The notes under the pieces: generated by a model
The model's input: only the letters and a program-made list of their open reading frames with translations
What the model was told of the DNA's origin: nothing
Database searches by the model: none
Part shown: positions 60,873 to 64,000 of the stretch, one piece after another
How positions within the stretch are numbered: the stretch's first letter is position 1
How the letters are laid out: the number at the start of each line of letters is the position of its first letter
Program-made: the position numbers and the translations under genes
Assembly: GCA_021733925.1 (NCBI GenBank)
Contig: JAIPJY010000035.1
Span: forward strand, 1-64,000
From: Prosthecobacter sp.
Lineage (GTDB): Bacteria > Verrucomicrobiota > Verrucomicrobiia > Verrucomicrobiales > Verrucomicrobiaceae
Direction of reading: 5' to 3'
Length of the DNA stretch: 64,000 bases

Positions 60873-63800
60873 TTACTTTCCAGCCCCTAGTTCCTGGTAG
60901 TAACGCTTCACCAGATCACGGAACTCAGCGGGCACCGGATCACGATCCACCGGGGCCAGATTCTTGCCCGCATCCTTCTTCGAAAGCTCCTCCACCACAC
61001 GATCCCGCAGTTCCATCAGCGGCTGCGTGATACGCGCATTCAGGTTGGCAACCTGCGGTGCCTCATTGCTCCGTTTGAGTTCAATGCGGAGCGCACGCGC
61101 ACGATCCTGTACCTTCGCCGCCTCATTGCGCAGCTCAGGGTTGTTCAGCAGTTCCTCCACATTGCGCAGCCGGTCGCTCCACTGCTCATACCCATTGCCG
61201 GTGAACACGCCCTTGTCCGGTTGCTCCTTGCTGTCGTCAAAGAAGAGCGCCTCAGGAACGGCACCTCCTTGGATCTGCGGACGGGTGCGGTCGTTGTCCG
61301 AGTCACGATTTCCCGTGATGCCCAGCCCCATGTTCGCATCCGCCGTTTGCTGCGCCTGTCCCCTGCCTTGCCCACGCCCCTGATTCTGCCCCTCCCCGGG
61401 CTGCTGCCCTTGGCCGGGCTTTTGACCCTGGCCCGGCTGCAGACCTTCCCCAGGCTTCGGTCCATTCTCAGCGGTTTGTGGCTCGCCTTCGCCCTGCCCC
61501 TTGCCTTGACCTGCTTTTCCGGGCTGCTGCCCATCCTTGCCCGGTTGTTCTCCAGGTTGATTACCCTTCGGCTGCTGCGCTGAAGCTTGCTGCTGCCCCT
61601 GGCCCTTCCCCTGGCCTTCGCCCTCAGGACTAGGCTCCTCACCTTGGCCTTGTCCTTTCTCGCCCGGTTGCATGCCTTTCCCGGGCTTCTGCCCCTTTTC
61701 TGCAGTCTGGGCGTCTTTGCCTTCACCCTGGCCCGCCTTGCCCTCTTGGCCTTGCCCGGGCTTTGGCTCTCCTTCCCCTTCTTTGCCAGGCTTCTGACCT
61801 TCGCCCGCCATCTTCGGATCTTGCGGCTGCCCTTCACCATCTTTGCCTTCACCGTCTTTTCCAGGCTTCTGGCCTGCACCCGGCTTCTCACCCTTCTCGG
61901 CAGTTTGGCCATCCTTCGGCGCTCCCTCTTTCCCCTCTCCTGCCTTTTGCCCCTTCTCAGCAGCGTTAGGCTCCCCGGCATCCGCCGTTTTTTGCCCCTG
62001 CTGTCCTTTTTGTCCTTCACCCGCAGCCTCCTGCTCCTGCGCTTCCTTGATAAGTTTATCGAGTTCGTTCTTCGCGACACGCAAAGCCTCGCTCTCACTG
62101 CCCAGCACGCTCTCAGCGGCCTTCTCGACCCCCTTCCTGAGCTCCTCCACAGCATTCGCCGCCTTGCGTTCAGCGTCCTTGGCTTCAGCCTGGGTGCCGT
62201 AGCGAAGTTGATCCCGCGTTTCCCGCAGGTTCTCCTCCAAACCACTGGTCTGGGCCTTGCGCACAGCGTCGTAGAGATTCCGGTGCAGCAGCGGCTCGCT
62301 CTGCTCCGCCTGCTCACTCAGCTCACGCATGCTGTTGAGAAGTTTTTCCACATTCTCCTGCTGCTCCGCCACCTGCCGGCTCTGCGCAGCATTCTGCATG
62401 TTCTTCTCGATGTCGGACCCCGGCTCCTTTTGGTTTTCCAGCGCCTCGCTGAGCTTCTTCTCGTTCTCCGCCGCGTCCCGCGCCTGCTGACGAATCTGCT
62501 TCATCTCCTCCGCAAATTTCTTCGACGTCTTCTGCCGAAAATCCTCCTGCATCTTTTCCAGCTCACGCTGCGCACGCGTCGCGGAGTTGGCGGCATCCGC
62601 CAGCTTCTCCTCCTTCAGTTGCTCCGCCGTCTCCCGCACCTTCTCCCGCGTTTCCTCCAGCTGCTCCTTGGCCTCCGCCATGTTCTGCGCATTCTCAGGC
62701 TTCTCCATCCGCTCCTTGAGATCATCCAGATCACTCAGCAGCTGCTCCTGCTCGGCCTGCAAACGTTTGAGCTGGTTGTCGAGCTCCTGCTTTTCCTCCT
62801 CAGTCTTGGCATTCGCAATCTGGTTTTGCAGTTCCTTGATCTTCTCCGCCAGCGCCTCCTGACGCCGTGCGAGTTCCTTGAGCCGGTTCAAAACCTGCAA
62901 GTTCTCCTGCTGCTCGGCGCTCTGCTCCTCGGTGGCCACCTTCTCTTCCTCGTAGCGCTTCTCCTTCTGCTTCAGCTCCAGATCCATGATCTGGTTCTTG
63001 TTCGCCTGCTGCCCTGCACCGGGTGGCGGCAGGCTGTCCTGACGCATCACCTGATGCTCTCGGCTCTGCGCACGGTGCAGCCATTCCAGCGCCGTCTGCT
63101 CAAACGTGAGCGCCTGATTCAGCGGCGAACGCTTCTTCTCAGCCGAGGCCTGCTGCAGCGGCCCCTGCGAGTCCTTCAGACTTTTCCACGCTTCCGTCAG
63201 CGACTGCTTCACCTCCGTGTCCTCGACCTTCTCCATCGCTTCTTTGACCTTCTCCATCGCAATGCCAACCGACTGATCCACCACATCAATGTCCGGCGTC
63301 GCCGCCTCAATCACGCGACCCGCATTGGTATCGCGAATGATCTTCCACGTCGCGTTCACGATCTGTTTCACCAAATCAACGAGCTTGTCGCTCTGCGCCT
63401 TCGGCTTGCCCGGCTCACTGGGCGGCGCCTCCATCTCACGAAAGATGTCCTCAAAGTGCCGCACATCAGCAAAGAACATATCGCTCATGTTGCGCCGCAC
63501 CTCCCCCTTCGGCCCCGTGTCCTCCGCCCAAAGATAATAGCTCACAAGCTGCCTCGGCTCGGCGTTCTCCTTTTCCAGCGCCAGCTCAGCCCGCACATCC
63601 TGCTTCTTCAACGGTGCAGTGACAGGATGATTAAAGAGGATCTCCTTGCTGTTCCCATTGATGCTGAAGACCGCCCCCGATTTCGTGACCCCAAGATCAT
63701 CCGAGACCTTCGCCTCCACCGGCAGCTCCTGAATGCTGGACACCTGCAAATCTCTCTTCGGAAATACCACCTCAATCTTGGCCAGTTGATTCGACTGCAC

Positions 63801-64000
63801 CGTCACCGTAAACCACGGCGGGTTCTTGTTCCCACGCTCCGCTTCATCCACCAGATGCAGCCGATACTTCTGCGTCTTCTCCGCCATCAGCACTCCTTCC
63901 AGCACCGTGGCATCAGCAGCAGAAGGCGTGAGGGCGATCACGCTCTTGTCCTCACCAAATAGCTCCGCAGCAGTCAGATGCGGTGCAAACGGGGAAACGT
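60873..64000 (-). CDS. large coiled-coil, G/Q/K/E-rich protein (5' end outside window)
   Basis: The frame has no stop up to the window edge, so the start is missing; a GTG at 63941 is just an internal valine codon. About 1040 residues are visible. A beta-rich segment (about the first 180) has YRLHLVDEAERGNKNPPWFT and SSIQELPVEAKVSDDLGVTK. A long helical coiled coil follows (about 210-640; LQVLNRLKELARRQEALAEK). A low-complexity tract comes next (see 61345-62030), then a helical end (WSDRLRNVEELLNNPELRNE). The layout is close to DUF4175-type proteins of Planctomycetes and Verrucomicrobia, often N-terminally membrane-anchored; the family name is tentative. Confidence 0.7.
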   Translation of the reverse strand, partial: VSPFAPHLTAAELFGEDKSVIALTPSAADATVLEGVLMAEKTQKYRLHLVDEAERGNKNPPWFTVTVQSNQLAKIEVVFPKRDLQVSSIQELPVEAKVSDDLGVTKSGAVFSINGNSKEILFNHPVTAPLKKQDVRAELALEKENAEPRQLVSYYLWAEDTGPKGEVRRNMSDMFFADVRHFEDIFREMEAPPSEPGKPKAQSDKLVDLVKQIVNATWKIIRDTNAGRVIEAATPDIDVVDQSVGIAMEKVKEAMEKVEDTEVKQSLTEAWKSLKDSQGPLQQASAEKKRSPLNQALTFEQTALEWLHRAQSREHQVMRQDSLPPPGAGQQANKNQIMDLELKQKEKRYEEEKVATEEQSAEQQENLQVLNRLKELARRQEALAEKIKELQNQIANAKTEEEKQELDNQLKRLQAEQEQLLSDLDDLKERMEKPENAQNMAEAKEQLEETREKVRETAEQLKEEKLADAANSATRAQRELEKMQEDFRQKTSKKFAEEMKQIRQQARDAAENEKKLSEALENQKEPGSDIEKNMQNAAQSRQVAEQQENVEKLLNSMRELSEQAEQSEPLLHRNLYDAVRKAQTSGLEENLRETRDQLRYGTQAEAKDAERKAANAVEELRKGVEKAAESVLGSESEALRVAKNELDKLIKEAQEQEAAGEGQKGQQGQKTADAGEPNAAEKGQKAGEGKEGAPKDGQTAEKGEKPGAGQKPGKDGEGKDGEGQPQDPKMAGEGQKPGKEGEGEPKPGQGQEGKAGQGEGKDAQTAEKGQKPGKGMQPGEKGQGQGEEPSPEGEGQGKGQGQQQASAQQPKGNQPGEQPGKDGQQPGKAGQGKGQGEGEPQTAENGPKPGEGLQPGQGQKPGQGQQPGEGQNQGRGQGRGQAQQTADANMGLGITGNRDSDNDRTRPQIQGGAVPEALFFDDSKEQPDKGVFTGNGYEQWSDRLRNVEELLNNPELRNEAAKVQDRARALRIELKRSNEAPQVANLNARITQPLMELRDRVVEELSKKDAGKNLAPVDRDPVPAEFRDLVKRYYQELGAGK
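61345..62030 (-). repeat. Low-complexity coding tract with degenerate GQKPG repeats
   Basis: Over 220 residues are dominated by G, Q, K, E and P, with repeated phrases such as TAEKGQKPG, GEGKDGEG and GQGQKPGQG. The DNA shows degenerate repeats of the same kind. The segment is probably disordered and may vary in length between strains. Confidence 0.8.

Noticed and set aside
61587-63962. Long plus-strand open frame (about 790 codons) opposite the coiled-coil gene
   Set aside because: It is the antisense shadow of the real minus-strand CDS; it is a Leu/Arg-rich string without domain motifs, caused by the biased composition of the coding strand.

Overview
The window looks like a chromosomal segment from a GC-rich, Gram-negative bacterium of the phylum Verrucomicrobiota, probably the Verrucomicrobiales/Prosthecobacter side. 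The main evidence is a five-gene operon matching the Akkermansia Amuc_1102-1098 pilus-like cluster (47908 down to 40714, minus strand). Further support comes from three pairs of DUF1549/DUF1553 (planctomycete-type cytochrome) and DUF1501 proteins, ECF sigma factors paired with FecR/LamG membrane proteins, a DUF4407 protein, and many secreted proteins and lipoproteins. The organism assignment is inference from gene content; no rRNA or other marker gene was available to test it.

Layout. 1-13.3 kb: tRNA-Lys, a HAD hydrolase, a lipoprotein, a convergent DUF1549/DUF1501 pair, a DUF4407 protein, an arginyltransferase-like protein, an SLC13/TrkA-C permease, an MscS-like channel and a Na+/H+ antiporter family protein. 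13.3-14.3 kb: a methyltransferase gene split by an in-frame TAG. 14.4-20.8 kb: a tightly coupled operon of ECF sigma factor, FecR/LamG sensor, PSCyt/DUF1553 protein and DUF1501 protein. 21.0-26.9 kb: a minus-strand nucleoside/ribose operon of LacI regulator, sugar-binding lipoprotein, RbsC-type permease, two exported nucleoside hydrolases and ribokinase, with no ABC ATPase gene in the cluster. 27.1-30.1 kb: a second sigma, FecR/LamG and alpha/beta hydrolase operon, ending at a 345-bp MITE-like element. 30.4-37.4 kb: another hydrolase, a third cytochrome/DUF1501 pair and a tandem ModA-like binding protein. 37.4-40.6 kb: coaE-rho-rnd with overlapping ends. 40.7-47.9 kb: the Amuc_1098-1102-like operon. 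48.2-51.6 kb: an orphan sugar-binding lipoprotein, a YdjY-like protein and a prenyltransferase-repeat protein. 52.1-58.1 kb: two large exported paralogues, each with three tandem units resembling parts of the PilQ-like secretin encoded 10 kb away. 58.4-64.0 kb: an FHA-TM-Sel1 protein and a large coiled-coil, G/Q/K/E-rich protein whose 5' end lies outside the window.

How the genes may work together. The ribose cluster reads as a scavenging route: exported hydrolases cleave nucleosides outside the cytoplasm, a lipoprotein and permease bring in the sugar, ribokinase phosphorylates it, and a LacI protein probably acts at an 18-bp palindrome next to the binding-protein gene. The sigma/FecR-LamG modules look like surface sensing by a carbohydrate-binding-type ectodomain linked to expression of the secreted proteins behind them. 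The most novel-looking material is the pair of triple-unit, secretin-like proteins and the palindromic repeats inserted in frame in a PSCyt/DUF1553 gene. Several dispersed palindromic repeat families occur between genes.
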